From positions 1-47,498 of the forward strand of contig JBDRGC010000459.1 of assembly GCA_043818215.1 (NCBI GenBank): a stretch of DNA of 47,498 nt, written 5' to 3'. Below the pieces are notes generated by a model. That model did not search any database. It was given only the letters and a program-made list of their open reading frames with translations, and was not told the DNA's origin. The position numbers and the translations under genes are program-made. The DNA comes from JBDRGC01 sp043818215 (GTDB taxonomy: Bacteria > Chloroflexota > Anaerolineae > Anaerolineales > UBA11858). Positions 19,337 through 27,720 of the stretch are shown here, one piece after another (within the stretch, counting starts at the first letter, position 1; every line of letters begins with the position of its first letter).

Positions 19337-20566
19337 ATGCCCCAACTCGAAGAAGTCACATTAGATGAAATAAAGCATTTGGTTTCCAATCGAGCCATCA
19401 CAGGCGAGACGATGCTCCTCAATATGGGGCCGCAGCACCCCAGCACCCACGGTGTACTTCGCCTGCTGCTGGAGCTGGACGGCGAGATCATTGTCAACTG
19501 CATCCCTGATATTGGCTACCTGCACACCGGCGTCGAAAAGACAATGGAAGCCAAAACATACCAGCAAGCCGAGGTGCTATCCGACCGGCTGGATTATCTC
19601 AACCCCATCGGCAACAACCTGGCTTACTGTCTGGCTCTCGAAAAGATGCTGGAATTAGATGTGCCGCCTCGGGCACAGGTCATCAGAGTTATCATGACCG
19701 AGTTGCAGCGCATTGCCTCGCACCTGGTATGGCTGGGAACCCAATCCCTCGACCTGGCCGCTCAATCTGTCTTCCTGTTCTGCTTCCGTGAGCGCGAACA
19801 CGTTCTCGATATATTCGAGTTAGTTTCCGGGCAGCGCATGATGACCACTTATATTCGCCCCGGCGGCCTGTGGCGGGACGTGCCAGTGGAATTCGAAGAT
19901 GCGGTGCGCCAATTCATGGACTATTTGCCTGCTCGTATCGAGCAATACGAAGGGCTGCTGACCAAGAACCCCCTCTATATCGACCGCACCAAACGCATCG
20001 GCGTGATCTCTGCTGAAGACGCCCTCGCCTGGGGGCTGACTGGCCCAACCCTGAGAGGGTCTGGTGTCTCCTACGACCTGCGCAAAGCCCACCCTTACTC
20101 CGGCTACGAACAATACGATTTCGAAGTTCCCACCGAAACGAGTGGCGATGTTTTCGGCCGTTATCAGGTGCGCATGGAAGAAATGCGTCAGTCACTGCAT
20201 ATCATCAAGCAGGCTCTCGACAAGCTGCCTTACGGCCCGGTGCGCAGCAACAACCGCAAGTACATCCCTCCGCCCCGCTCTGAGTTGGGCACCAGCATGG
20301 AGGCCCTGATCCATCATTTCAAACTGTGGACCGAAGGTTTCGACGTCCCCAAAGGATACGTTTACTTCCCGGTGGAGTCACCGCGCGGAGAATTGGGTGT
20401 GTACCTCGAAAGTGATGGCGGCAATAAACCCTACCGCGCCCACTGGCGCACGCCATCCTTCATGCACTTGCAGGCCTTACCCATCATGGTCAAGGGACTG
20501 CTAGTGGCCGACTTAGTGGCAATTATCGGCAGTATCGACATCGTTTTGGGAGATGCAGACCGGTGA
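19337..20566 (+). CDS. nuoD: NADH-quinone oxidoreductase subunit D
   Basis: A 49-kDa-type subunit that forms the quinone cavity with NuoB. It has 409 residues from ATG 19337. A GTG at 19271 would add 22 residues encoded by CACGCTTCACGCACC-type repeat DNA; the ATG is preferred because of the GAGG site eight bases upstream. Signatures: NMGPQHPSTHGVLRL (about 30-44), DIGYLHTGVEKTME (about 56-69), MTELQRIASHL (about 122-132), the YDLRKAHPY region and the C-terminal end PSFMHLQAL...VLGDADR. The stop overlaps the nuoE GTG. Confidence 0.95.
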   Translation: MPQLEEVTLDEIKHLVSNRAITGETMLLNMGPQHPSTHGVLRLLLELDGEIIVNCIPDIGYLHTGVEKTMEAKTYQQAEVLSDRLDYLNPIGNNLAYCLALEKMLELDVPPRAQVIRVIMTELQRIASHLVWLGTQSLDLAAQSVFLFCFREREHVLDIFELVSGQRMMTTYIRPGGLWRDVPVEFEDAVRQFMDYLPARIEQYEGLLTKNPLYIDRTKRIGVISAEDALAWGLTGPTLRGSGVSYDLRKAHPYSGYEQYDFEVPTETSGDVFGRYQVRMEEMRQSLHIIKQALDKLPYGPVRSNNRKYIPPPRSELGTSMEALIHHFKLWTEGFDVPKGYVYFPVESPRGELGVYLESDGGNKPYRAHWRTPSFMHLQALPIMVKGLLVADLVAIIGSIDIVLGDADR

Positions 20567-21060
20567 ACAAACTAGCTGAAAAATATTCCGAAAAAATTCA
20601 ATTCATTCTTTCCAAATACCCCCCTGAGCAAAAATGCTCGGCGGTCATGCCGTTACTTTATATCGCCCAAAGAGATGGCGGCTACATCAAAGAAGATGCC
20701 ATCCGTGAAATCGCCGAGATTCTAGAAATGACACCCACCGAGGTAGCCTCGATTGTGGGATTCTACACCCTGTTCCACGACAAACCGGGGGGGCGATACC
20801 GCATTCAGGTTTGCACCGACCTCCCCTGTGCTCTGCGCGGCGCCGACCAATTCCTGACTGAACTCTGTGACCGACTGGGAATCGAGCCGGGCGAAACCAC
20901 CCCCGATGGATTGGTTAGTGTGGAACCAGTAATGTGTCTGGCCGCCTGCGACAAAGCACCTATGTTCCAGGTACAGGCTGGCGATGGTCTAACCTACCTG
21001 GAAAACCAAAGCGTCGAGACTGCCATGGAACTGATCGAATCCTGGAGAGAAGACGTTTAA
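20563..21060 (+). CDS. nuoE: NADH-quinone oxidoreductase subunit E (2Fe-2S)
   Basis: A thioredoxin-like 2Fe-2S subunit of the NADH-input module, cluster N1a. It has 165 residues, starting with GTG overlapping the nuoD stop (GTGA). Cluster ligands are C84, C89, C125 and C129 (VCTDLPC and MCLAAC). An N-terminal helical domain (about 1-75) includes SAVMPLLYIAQ. Nine bases downstream begins the disrupted HEPN gene rather than nuoF. Confidence 0.95.
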   Translation: MNKLAEKYSEKIQFILSKYPPEQKCSAVMPLLYIAQRDGGYIKEDAIREIAEILEMTPTEVASIVGFYTLFHDKPGGRYRIQVCTDLPCALRGADQFLTELCDRLGIEPGETTPDGLVSVEPVMCLAACDKAPMFQVQAGDGLTYLENQSVETAMELIESWREDV

Positions 21061-21069
21061 CTTGTCACG

Positions 21070-21366
21070 ATGATTGACATCGAGAAACAAATCACACACT
21101 GGAAGAAGGGAGCCGAAGAGGACTGGGAAGTCGCTCACGACCTGGTCAACCAGGGTCGAATCAGGCATGGATTATTCTTCGCTCACCTAGCCCTGGAAAA
21201 AGTACTCAAGGCTCATTTCTGCAAATACACACGGGATTTAGCACCCAGGATTCATCGCTTACCACGACTTGCAGAATTGGCTTCACTCACGCTTGACCCT
21301 GTTCAACTCGAAATCCTGCTACTGATGAGCACCTTTAATTTTGAAGGCCGCTACTCAGGGATCTAG
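21070..21366 (+). pseudogene. HEPN-domain protein, 5' part of a split gene
   Basis: Residues 1-95 match the HEPN family usually paired with a minimal nucleotidyltransferase: WKKGAEEDWEVAHDLV (11-26), HGLFFAHLALEKVLKA (33-48), IHRLPRLAELA (61-71) and STFNFEGRY (87-95). The frame then reads SGI and stops. The expected continuation is found 2.1 kb downstream at 23473-23568, directly before the MNT gene. The gene has therefore been interrupted at about 21355 by an AT-rich insertion. Intact relatives act as toxins controlled by the nucleotidyltransferase partner; this copy is probably inactive. It starts nine bases after nuoE, so the pair was built into the nuo operon. Confidence 0.85.
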
Positions 21367-21395
21367 TGCAATTCAAAAACAGAAGAGGTTTTGTC

Positions 21396-21965
21396 ATGAG
21401 TAGCAAAGTCGATAAAAAAATTTGGTTGATATTCACGATTATTTTAACCGCTTGTAATGTTATTGCAGTACAAACAGTAGAAGTTATAGAGATAGTAACA
21501 ACAAAGGAGATTTTAACTCAGTTGACAACTGCCAGTGAGACTGCCACACCAGAACCTAAAAATTATTCAGAGCAGGAACAGCAATTTATTACAATTGAAG
21601 CACTTAATCAAGGGGCGATCATGCTTGTTCAGTATTACACACTTTTAGATTATGGCTTATATGAAGAAGCGTATCAGTTATTGAGTTCATCCAAACAGCA
21701 ACGAAGTTTGGATGATTACATAGAAATGATGGAAATGGCATTTGTAAATGTTGAAATCATCTCTGTTCAACCATATAAGGACCATCACCCCGCAAATAGT
21801 GTTGATGAAAGAATACTTTATCATGTACAAATAATTGCTGAGGGTGAAGGTGGGATGTCAGGTTCGATCCCAAATGGTGTTTTACAAAATTTGTTTATAA
21901 CAGTAATAAATGAGAATAATGAATGGAAAATATACTCCTTTGCCACACTACCAACACGGCAATAA
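21396..21965 (+). CDS. Putative lipoprotein with an NTF2-like fold
   Basis: A 189-residue predicted exported protein of unknown function. From the ATG at 21396 the N-terminus is SSKVDKK, a hydrophobic stretch and a lipobox ILTAC with C20 as the lipidated residue; the frame could begin at 21366, but that adds a non-signal extension. Residues about 60-185 (EALNQGAIMLVQYYTLLDYG..., ending NNEWKIYSFATLP) resemble the small cone-shaped NTF2-like/DUF4878 domains that follow lipoprotein signals. Codon use is AT-rich, unlike the neighbouring nuo genes. It lies in the insertion, 23 bases before the amidase gene, and the two are probably cotranscribed. Confidence 0.65.
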   Translation: MSSKVDKKIWLIFTIILTACNVIAVQTVEVIEIVTTKEILTQLTTASETATPEPKNYSEQEQQFITIEALNQGAIMLVQYYTLLDYGLYEEAYQLLSSSKQQRSLDDYIEMMEMAFVNVEIISVQPYKDHHPANSVDERILYHVQIIAEGEGGMSGSIPNGVLQNLFITVINENNEWKIYSFATLPTRQ

Positions 21966-21988
21966 CAAAATCAATTTTGGAGCAAATC

Positions 21989-23314
21989 ATGCTCAAGACA
22001 AATCGTTTGTATCTGCTATTAGCAATAATCATAATGTCATTGATCTTTGGGGGTTGGGCGGTGCAAGCCAAAACAAATCGCATAGAAACAGAAGAGGAGC
22101 AGATAAAAGAGATTATTGAGATTTATTTCGATATGCGTTATCTATCTCATCACACTCTCTCTTTAGAAGACTTTGGTTCATTAACCGATCCGTCTTCTCA
22201 AGGAAATGATTTTAGTAATTCAGAAATGGAGAAGCTGGAAATCGAACTTTATCACGCGAAAGTGAATCATCTTAGATACTTGGAATACGATTTTTTCTTG
22301 GAATTTACAGACATATCAATAAATATGCAAACCCGCACAGCTGCTATATCTGTTATTGAAGGCCATGATGTGGTTTTTGAAAGTTCGAAAGGAATATATG
22401 ATGATGAACCAATTGTTTCTTCAATGAGGAATCTTGAACATGTGATTGTTTTGCGAAAAGAAAATGATACCTGGATGATCGTTGATGATGATTACGAAGA
22501 TTATCTATGGCATTTACTGAATTCCACAAAGCAAACTAAGGAAGAGATGCTTGATTCAATGGATTATAGCTCGCAGTTATCCAGCGCTACTACAGATGAA
22601 TTGCAAACTGTTAGCGAGCCGCTGAATATTCAACAAGCGAATTTTGTATACCCCTATGATCGTGACGGAGCTATAGCATATGCTCATTATTGGGCGTTAA
22701 AACCCCAACCATATAATTATCCTCCTCCTTATGATGATTTTACGGATATGGGAGGCGATTGCACGAATTTTACTTCTCAGGCTATCCGTGAGGGAGGTGG
22801 AGCTTTTATGTATGTTTCTGACGAACCCCCGGGTGTGGGCAACAAAGGCTGGTATTATCATAGCATGCATGATCGAGGAAAAGCCTGGCCGTATGTTGAC
22901 GAGTTCTACAAATTTACCGTTACAGAACGAAATTCTTATGATGCGGGACCAGAGGGAAGTTTAGTAAGCCTAAGCTATGTGGATTACGGAGATATAATTC
23001 AATATAATTGGGAAAATGATGCAGTATGGGATCATGGCGTCATTGTTGTTGGGTATACAGTAGACCACTCCGGAAATATGATTCCCTTGGTTGACGGACA
23101 TACTCCTGATGTGAAAAGATATGATTATCGTTCCTTTGATTATCACGATGTTCGGTTCATACATATTGAAAGGCTGAAGGCTCCACATGGTACCTATCTG
23201 CCACTAATACTTAATAACGAAGCCCCAACAGGTGATCCATTGTATAGCGATCCTTATCCGGCCCCATTGGAGTATAGAAATACTCAGCCATTGGAACCAT
23301 ATCCAGCGCCATAA
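21989..23314 (+). CDS. Secreted putative amidase (amidase_6-type Cys/His domain)
   Basis: A 441-residue exported protein. An N-terminal signal or anchor spans about 5-27. Residues about 35-175 form an NTF2-like region with HVIVLRKENDTWMIVDDD. Residues about 218-395 match the amidase_6 family: YDRDGAIAYAHYWAL (223-237), GGDCTNFTSQAIREGG (255-270) with candidate nucleophile C258, and WDHGVIVVGY (347-356) with candidate H349. The C-terminus is Pro-rich. ATG 21989 is chosen because GGAG precedes it and the signal starts there; 21923 overlaps the previous gene. Substrate is unknown; such domains are proposed to act on peptides or cell-wall amides. AT-rich codons mark it as cargo of the insertion. 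Confidence 0.75.
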   Translation: MLKTNRLYLLLAIIIMSLIFGGWAVQAKTNRIETEEEQIKEIIEIYFDMRYLSHHTLSLEDFGSLTDPSSQGNDFSNSEMEKLEIELYHAKVNHLRYLEYDFFLEFTDISINMQTRTAAISVIEGHDVVFESSKGIYDDEPIVSSMRNLEHVIVLRKENDTWMIVDDDYEDYLWHLLNSTKQTKEEMLDSMDYSSQLSSATTDELQTVSEPLNIQQANFVYPYDRDGAIAYAHYWALKPQPYNYPPPYDDFTDMGGDCTNFTSQAIREGGGAFMYVSDEPPGVGNKGWYYHSMHDRGKAWPYVDEFYKFTVTERNSYDAGPEGSLVSLSYVDYGDIIQYNWENDAVWDHGVIVVGYTVDHSGNMIPLVDGHTPDVKRYDYRSFDYHDVRFIHIERLKAPHGTYLPLILNNEAPTGDPLYSDPYPAPLEYRNTQPLEPYPAP

Positions 23315-23472
23315 TACAAATAAAATCATCCAACTTAAGATGGAGCAAACTATATTCTAATAACCCAGGTTGCACATGACTCGGCTTTGCCGAGAGCAAA
23401 GCGGCGCGTTTTTGAGCAATTTAGTTTGAGCAAAGCGAGCTGTCGGACGCAAAACGCCGAGCAGGTGAATAA

Positions 23473-23568
23473 ACCGATATACATACGCCAGAGCCTACTC
23501 AAAACGAAGCACGAGTTTATTTGCGCCGCGCAGAAGATCTCTACCAATGGTTGACGAAGCTGTTGTAA
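23473..23568 (+). pseudogene. HEPN-domain protein, 3' part of the split gene
   Basis: An open frame without a start codon reads TDIHTPEPTQNEARVYLRRA, then EDLYQWLTKLL and stop at 23566-23568. This is the usual end of HEPN proteins partnered with nucleotidyltransferases, and it completes the fragment that ends EGRY at 21354. Its last 22 bases overlap the MNT start at 23547, the coupling expected of an intact HEPN-MNT pair. Confidence 0.8.
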
Positions 23569-23876
23569 ACACTGTAAGAAAATATCTCCGGACACTCGAT
23601 GCTCAAGGCATTCCCGCACCTTTTGGGGTTGTCTATGGCTCTCAAGCACGCGGCACAACGCATGAGTGGAGCGATATAGATTTATTGGTTGTTTCTCCAA
23701 TGTTCGACAAACAACGCAAGAGAGAAGATTGGGTAAATATCTAGCTTATCGCCGCCCGCACCGACAGCCGCATCGAGCCAATCCCGGTCGGCGAGCGGCA
23801 GTACCAGGAAGACGATAGCAGCGCAATTATCGAGATTGCCCGGCGTGAAGGGCAAATCATCCCACTGGCAGAATAA
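23547..23876 (+). pseudogene. Minimal nucleotidyltransferase (MNT) with in-frame amber stop
   Basis: A pol-beta-superfamily minimal nucleotidyltransferase, the usual antitoxin or modifier partner of HEPN. The motif GSQARG (31-36) and the metal ligands D43 and D45 (SDIDLLVV) are intact. Codon 66 (23742-23744) is TAG. The same frame then continues LIAARTDSRIEPIPVGERQY and ends at TAA 23874-23876, giving 109 codons plus stop, a normal size. The stop occupies a position where relatives commonly carry Trp (LLWRIAAR-like), consistent with TGG to TAG. nuoF starts three bases later. Confidence 0.85.
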
Positions 23877-23879
23877 CGT

Positions 23880-25142
23880 ATGGACAATTACAAATACATC
23901 CTACTCCGACATCGCGACATTCCCGAGATCGACAAACTTGCAATCTACCGTACCCACGGTGGATTCGAGGCCTTCGAACAAGTTGTCACATCCATGCAGA
24001 CTAGCGAAGTCACCGGGGTTGTCAAAGCCTCCGGGCTGCGCGGCCGCGGCGGAGCTGGATTCCCCACTGGTCTCAAGTGGGCCTTCATGGACAATAATAA
24101 CTGGCCCCACTACGTGGTCGCCAATGCCGACGAATCCGAGCCGGGCACCTTCAAAGACCGCGAAATCATGGAAAGCAATCCCTTCCAATTTCTCGAAGGT
24201 GTTGCCATCGCATCCTATGCGGTGGGGGCCAACGCGGCTTACATTTATTGCCGCGGCGAATTCTGGCAGGCAGCCCACTATCTCGACGAGAAAATCGCCG
24301 AGCTGGAAGCAGCCGGATTGCTGGGCGACAACTTGTTTGGCACAGACTACTCCCTGAGGATTTACACCCACCTGGGAGCCGGGGCTTACATCTGCGGTGA
24401 GGAAACTGCGCTGCTGGAATCAATGGAAGGCAAACGCGGCCAACCTCGTCTGCGCCCTCCCTTCCCCCCCTCTTATGGATTATTCGGCAAACCCACAGTA
24501 GTCAACAACGTCGAGACTCTCACCAATTTACCGCCTATCATCACCAACGGCGGAGAATGGTACAAGAATTTGGGCACCGAAGATACTGCCGGCGTCAAGA
24601 TATTCAGCCTCTCCGGCTGCGTCAACAAACCTGGGAACTACGAATTGCCCTTCGGCACCACATTCCGCGAGTTGATCTTCGAGCACGGCGGAGGCATTGC
24701 CAACGGCAACAAGATCAAAGCCATCCTGCCCGCGGGAGCATCATCGTCCATCACCGCCGCCACCGAGGAAGTCCTGGACACCCCCATGGATTACGCCTCT
24801 GTGCGCAGCATTGGCGCCGAATTGGGTTCAGCATCCGTGATCATCATCGACGACTCCTTTAGCATCGACTGGGTCATCAACAAAACACTCCGTTTCTTCA
24901 GACACGAATCCTGCGGCAAATGCACCCCCTGCCGCGAGGGTAATTACTGGATGCAGCACATCATCGAGCGCATTCACGACGGCGAAGCTGCTCCAAACGA
25001 TGTGGAACTGCTGCAAAGCGTCGCCCACCAGATTCAAGACAAATGCTTCTGCGCCCTGGGCGAATTTTCAATCCAGGCTGTGCTCACCGGCATCGAGCGC
25101 TTCCCAGAGGATTTCGAAGCGAAAGTGAGACGTGAAACGTAA
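23880..25142 (+). CDS. nuoF: NADH-quinone oxidoreductase subunit F (FMN/NADH binding)
   Basis: The NADH-oxidising subunit with FMN and cluster N3. It has 420 residues. The nucleotide/FMN loop is GLRGRGGAGFPTGLKW (about 52-67), followed by ANADESEPGTFKDR (about 81-94) and GAGAYICGEETAL (about 167-179). N3 ligands are C345, C348, C351 (SCGKCTPC) and C391 (FCALG). The ATG is three bases after the degraded MNT gene, so it was translationally close to the HEPN-MNT pair. Whether nuoF still receives transcription from upstream of the insertion is unclear. Confidence 0.96.
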   Translation: MDNYKYILLRHRDIPEIDKLAIYRTHGGFEAFEQVVTSMQTSEVTGVVKASGLRGRGGAGFPTGLKWAFMDNNNWPHYVVANADESEPGTFKDREIMESNPFQFLEGVAIASYAVGANAAYIYCRGEFWQAAHYLDEKIAELEAAGLLGDNLFGTDYSLRIYTHLGAGAYICGEETALLESMEGKRGQPRLRPPFPPSYGLFGKPTVVNNVETLTNLPPIITNGGEWYKNLGTEDTAGVKIFSLSGCVNKPGNYELPFGTTFRELIFEHGGGIANGNKIKAILPAGASSSITAATEEVLDTPMDYASVRSIGAELGSASVIIIDDSFSIDWVINKTLRFFRHESCGKCTPCREGNYWMQHIIERIHDGEAAPNDVELLQSVAHQIQDKCFCALGEFSIQAVLTGIERFPEDFEAKVRRET

Positions 25143-25211
25143 AACGTGAATCACGCCTCACGTACACGTTTCACTCATCACTTATCACGTTTCACGCATC
25201 ACGGACAACCC
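25143..25211. repeat. nuoF-nuoG gap: CACGTTTCA/CATCACT-type repeats
   Basis: Short direct and inverted units (ACGTGAA, TCACGTTTCAC, TCATCACTTATCACG) fill the gap. A GTG frame at 25146 through them would extend NuoG by 22 residues and is not used as the start. Confidence 0.7.
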
Positions 25212-27701
25212 ATGAGCAAACAAATCACCCTCACCATCAACGGCCAACAAGTCACCGTGCCCGCGGGCACATTAATCGTTGACGCCGCCAAAAAGATCGG
25301 CATCGACATCCCCGTATTCTGCTACCACCCAAAAATGGAGCCGGTCGGCATGTGCCGAATGTGTCTGGTCGAAATTGGCCGCCCAGTGCGCGACCGCGCC
25401 ACCGGGGAACTCGTCACCGAGGCAGACGGCACACCAAAAATCCAATTCGGGCCAAAACTCGAAACCGCCTGCACCGTGCCTGTCTCCGAGGGCATGGTTG
25501 TCGATGGCCTGAGCGAGAAAGTCCAGGAAGCCCGCAAAGGCACAGTGGAATTTCTGCTCACATCCCACCCGTTGGATTGTCCCGTCTGCGACAAAGGCGG
25601 CGAGTGCTCCCTCCAAGACCTGGCCCTGGCTTACGGAGCCAGCGAGAGCCGCTTCATTTTCGATGAAAAACAACACGCCGAAAAACACATCCCCCTGGGC
25701 GATCTTATCTTCCTCGACCGGGAGCGCTGCATCCAATGTGCGCGCTGTATCCGCTTCCAACGCGACATCGCCGGCGACGCTGTGCTTGAGTTTTACGAGC
25801 GCGGCCGCCGCACCAACATCGTCACTTTCTCCGAACCCGGCTTCGACTCCTACTGGTCAGGCAACACCACCGACCTGTGTCCCGTGGGCGCCCTCACCAG
25901 CACCGATTTCCGTTTCGGCGCCCGCTCCTGGGAACTCAAACACACCGCCTCGATTTGCTCTCACTGCCCAGTGGGTTGCAACCTGAGTATCGACATCCGG
26001 CGAGAAGCTAAAACTGGCGGCGATTTCGCCATCAAGCGCATAATGCCCCGCCAAAACGAGCAAGTCAACGAGATTTGGATCTGCGACAAAGGCCGCTTTG
26101 CCCACCATTTCACCGACAGCGCAGACCGCCTGACTCAGCCGCTGATCCGCAAAGATGGAAAACTGACTCCTGCCACGTGGGAGGAAGCTCTGGACGTGGT
26201 GGCGAAAAACCTTTCTGGAATTGGGGATGGGTTGCTGACCCTGGTGAGTGGCCGGCTGCCCAACGAAGACTTGTACAATCTCCACAAGCTGACCGATGGT
26301 CTCGGTGGTAAAACGGCACTCTACACCCATACCGCCGGCGGCGACCTGACAGCCCAGTTGGGGCTGAGCGTAGGCAGCAATCTCGCAGACCTGGGCGAAG
26401 GCGACGCCATTTTGGTAGTTGCCAGCGACCTGGAAGAAGAAGCCCCCATGTGGTACCTGCGAGTCAAAGCCGCCGCCGAACGGGGCGCAACCCTGATTGT
26501 CGCCAACCCCCGCGAGACAAAACTTGATCGCTATGCGACGCATAAAGTCCGCTACGCTTATGGCGAAGAAACTGCCATTGTGGGACGAATTGGAAATTCG
26601 TCCTACGGATTTGACGAGGCCAAGAACGCGGTGATCTTCTTCGGCAGCGAGGGAATCGGGCTGGAAGCATCCGCTGCCCTGGTACAAGCCTGCGCTAACT
26701 TGCTGGTCGAGTCCGGTCACACTGGCAGGCCCAATAACGGTCTCGTCGGTGTGTGGCCACGGGCCAACGAACAAGGCGCCTGGGATATGGGCTTCCGACC
26801 CATTGCAGACCTGAAGGCCGCCCTCCACTACGCCAAAGCACGCTACATCGTAGCATCTGATCCCGTCGGAGATGATCCGGCCATGTATGAATTACTCGCC
26901 ACACGCCACTCGCCACTCGCCACTTTCACCGTCGTTCAGGAATTATTTCTCACCGAAACCGCCAGACTGGCCGACGTCGTGCTGCCCGCGCAGGCTATCA
27001 CCGAGCGCGAGGGCAGTTTCACATCCGGCGAGAGGCGCGTGCAACGTTTCTACCTGGCTACCCACCCCAAAGGTGAAACCCGCCCCGATTTCGATATCGC
27101 CGCCCAGATCGGCGCGCGATTGGGCGTGGAACTCAAAGGTCGCTTCCCATCCCGGGTATTTCCACAAATTGCCGCCGAAATCCCCGCTTACGAGGATATC
27201 ACCTACCAGAAGTTGGCCGAAGTCAGCGAGCAATGGCCCATAATCGGGCGCGGTGATCTCCATTACGGCGGCGCATCTTACGAGAACAAACTGGGGTTGG
27301 GCGTGCAGCTTGCGTCACAAGGCAAGGCTAAAGGTCAAATTAGCGGTAAATTGGAAACTGGTAAATTGGAAACTGGTAAATTGGGAATTGGTATACTGGT
27401 AAATGGGAAATTGGTGGCTGTGCCTATCACCCGCCTGTACGACCAGGGCCGGATGGTGCTTACCTCCGAGGTGCTGCATCCCCGATTGCCGAAACCTTAT
27501 ATTGCCGTCAACCCTGGCGATGCCCAAAAACACAAAGTGACCGATGGTATGACGGTTAACCTCAACGTAAACGGCGCGACAGCCACCGCACTCGTCAAAG
27601 TGGACAAGAACGTACCCGCTGGCTTTGCGCTGATTCCCCGCAGCATGGGAATTGCCGTTACCGAGCCAACTGCAATTGAAATTCAGGTTGCTGAGGCGTG
27701 A
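25212..27701 (+). CDS. nuoG: NADH-quinone oxidoreductase subunit G, with three repeat-derived insertions
   Basis: The Fe-S chain subunit of the peripheral arm. It has 829 residues from ATG 25212. 2Fe-2S ligands are C37, C48, C51 and C87; the His-Cys cluster is H119, C123, C126 and C132; the next cubane is C173, C176, C179 and C223; an N7-type cluster is C249, C252, C256 and C291. The molybdopterin-oxidoreductase-like region follows. Three segments look like inserted repeats that kept the frame: 26583-26603 (palindrome, RIGNSS), 26895-26924 (heptamers, LATRHSPLAT) and 27345-27416 (15-bp units giving GKLET twice, then variants). All the cluster ligands lie upstream of them, so the protein is probably functional. 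Confidence 0.94.
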   Translation: MSKQITLTINGQQVTVPAGTLIVDAAKKIGIDIPVFCYHPKMEPVGMCRMCLVEIGRPVRDRATGELVTEADGTPKIQFGPKLETACTVPVSEGMVVDGLSEKVQEARKGTVEFLLTSHPLDCPVCDKGGECSLQDLALAYGASESRFIFDEKQHAEKHIPLGDLIFLDRERCIQCARCIRFQRDIAGDAVLEFYERGRRTNIVTFSEPGFDSYWSGNTTDLCPVGALTSTDFRFGARSWELKHTASICSHCPVGCNLSIDIRREAKTGGDFAIKRIMPRQNEQVNEIWICDKGRFAHHFTDSADRLTQPLIRKDGKLTPATWEEALDVVAKNLSGIGDGLLTLVSGRLPNEDLYNLHKLTDGLGGKTALYTHTAGGDLTAQLGLSVGSNLADLGEGDAILVVASDLEEEAPMWYLRVKAAAERGATLIVANPRETKLDRYATHKVRYAYGEETAIVGRIGNSSYGFDEAKNAVIFFGSEGIGLEASAALVQACANLLVESGHTGRPNNGLVGVWPRANEQGAWDMGFRPIADLKAALHYAKARYIVASDPVGDDPAMYELLATRHSPLATFTVVQELFLTETARLADVVLPAQAITEREGSFTSGERRVQRFYLATHPKGETRPDFDIAAQIGARLGVELKGRFPSRVFPQIAAEIPAYEDITYQKLAEVSEQWPIIGRGDLHYGGASYENKLGLGVQLASQGKAKGQISGKLETGKLETGKLGIGILVNGKLVAVPITRLYDQGRMVLTSEVLHPRLPKPYIAVNPGDAQKHKVTDGMTVNLNVNGATATALVKVDKNVPAGFALIPRSMGIAVTEPTAIEIQVAEA
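26583..26603. repeat. Palindrome inside nuoG
   Basis: GGACGAATT-GGA-AATTCGTCC. Its core ACGAATT..GGAAATTCGT matches the perfect hairpin at 36542-36567 between two lipoprotein genes. Confidence 0.7.
26895..26924. repeat. CGCCACT heptamers inside nuoG
   Basis: Four CGCCACT-type units between YELL and the conserved FTVVQELFLTETA motif, in frame. Same family as the arrays at 279-430 and in hemW. Confidence 0.85.
27345..27416. repeat. 15-bp tandem repeat inside nuoG
   Basis: GGTAAATTGGAAACT repeated, then degenerate. It is related to the GGTAAATT octamers of the nuoB-nuoC gap, but here the unit is 15 bp, a multiple of three, so the TAA that the octamer would put in frame is avoided and GKLET is encoded. 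Confidence 0.8.
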
Positions 27702-27720
27702 AGCACCACGAGGTATCATA

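Larger units (their letters stand above)
21355..23472. mobile_element. AT-rich insertion splitting the HEPN gene (about 2.1 kb)
   Basis: The left edge is defined by the loss of the HEPN frame after EGRY (21352-21354). The right edge is where the HEPN frame resumes (TDIHTPEP from 23473). The inserted DNA is visibly AT-rich against the GC-rich nuo genes and carries two secreted-protein genes. No transposase, integrase or clear terminal inverted repeat was found, and I could not identify a target-site duplication. Its right end (about 23370-23460) contains hairpins CTCGGC/GCCGAG (23380-23394) and GGCG...TTTT / AAAACGCC, plus two copies of GAGCAAAGCG. Confidence 0.75.

Noticed and set aside
23350..23700. 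A 116-codon frame on the minus strand
   Set aside because: It runs antisense through the MNT and HEPN remnants and the hairpin-rich insertion edge, with no family pattern.
23742..23744. Amber codon read as pyrrolysine or suppressed
   Set aside because: No pyl genes or suppressor tRNA in the window, and the partner HEPN gene is also broken, which points to decay.
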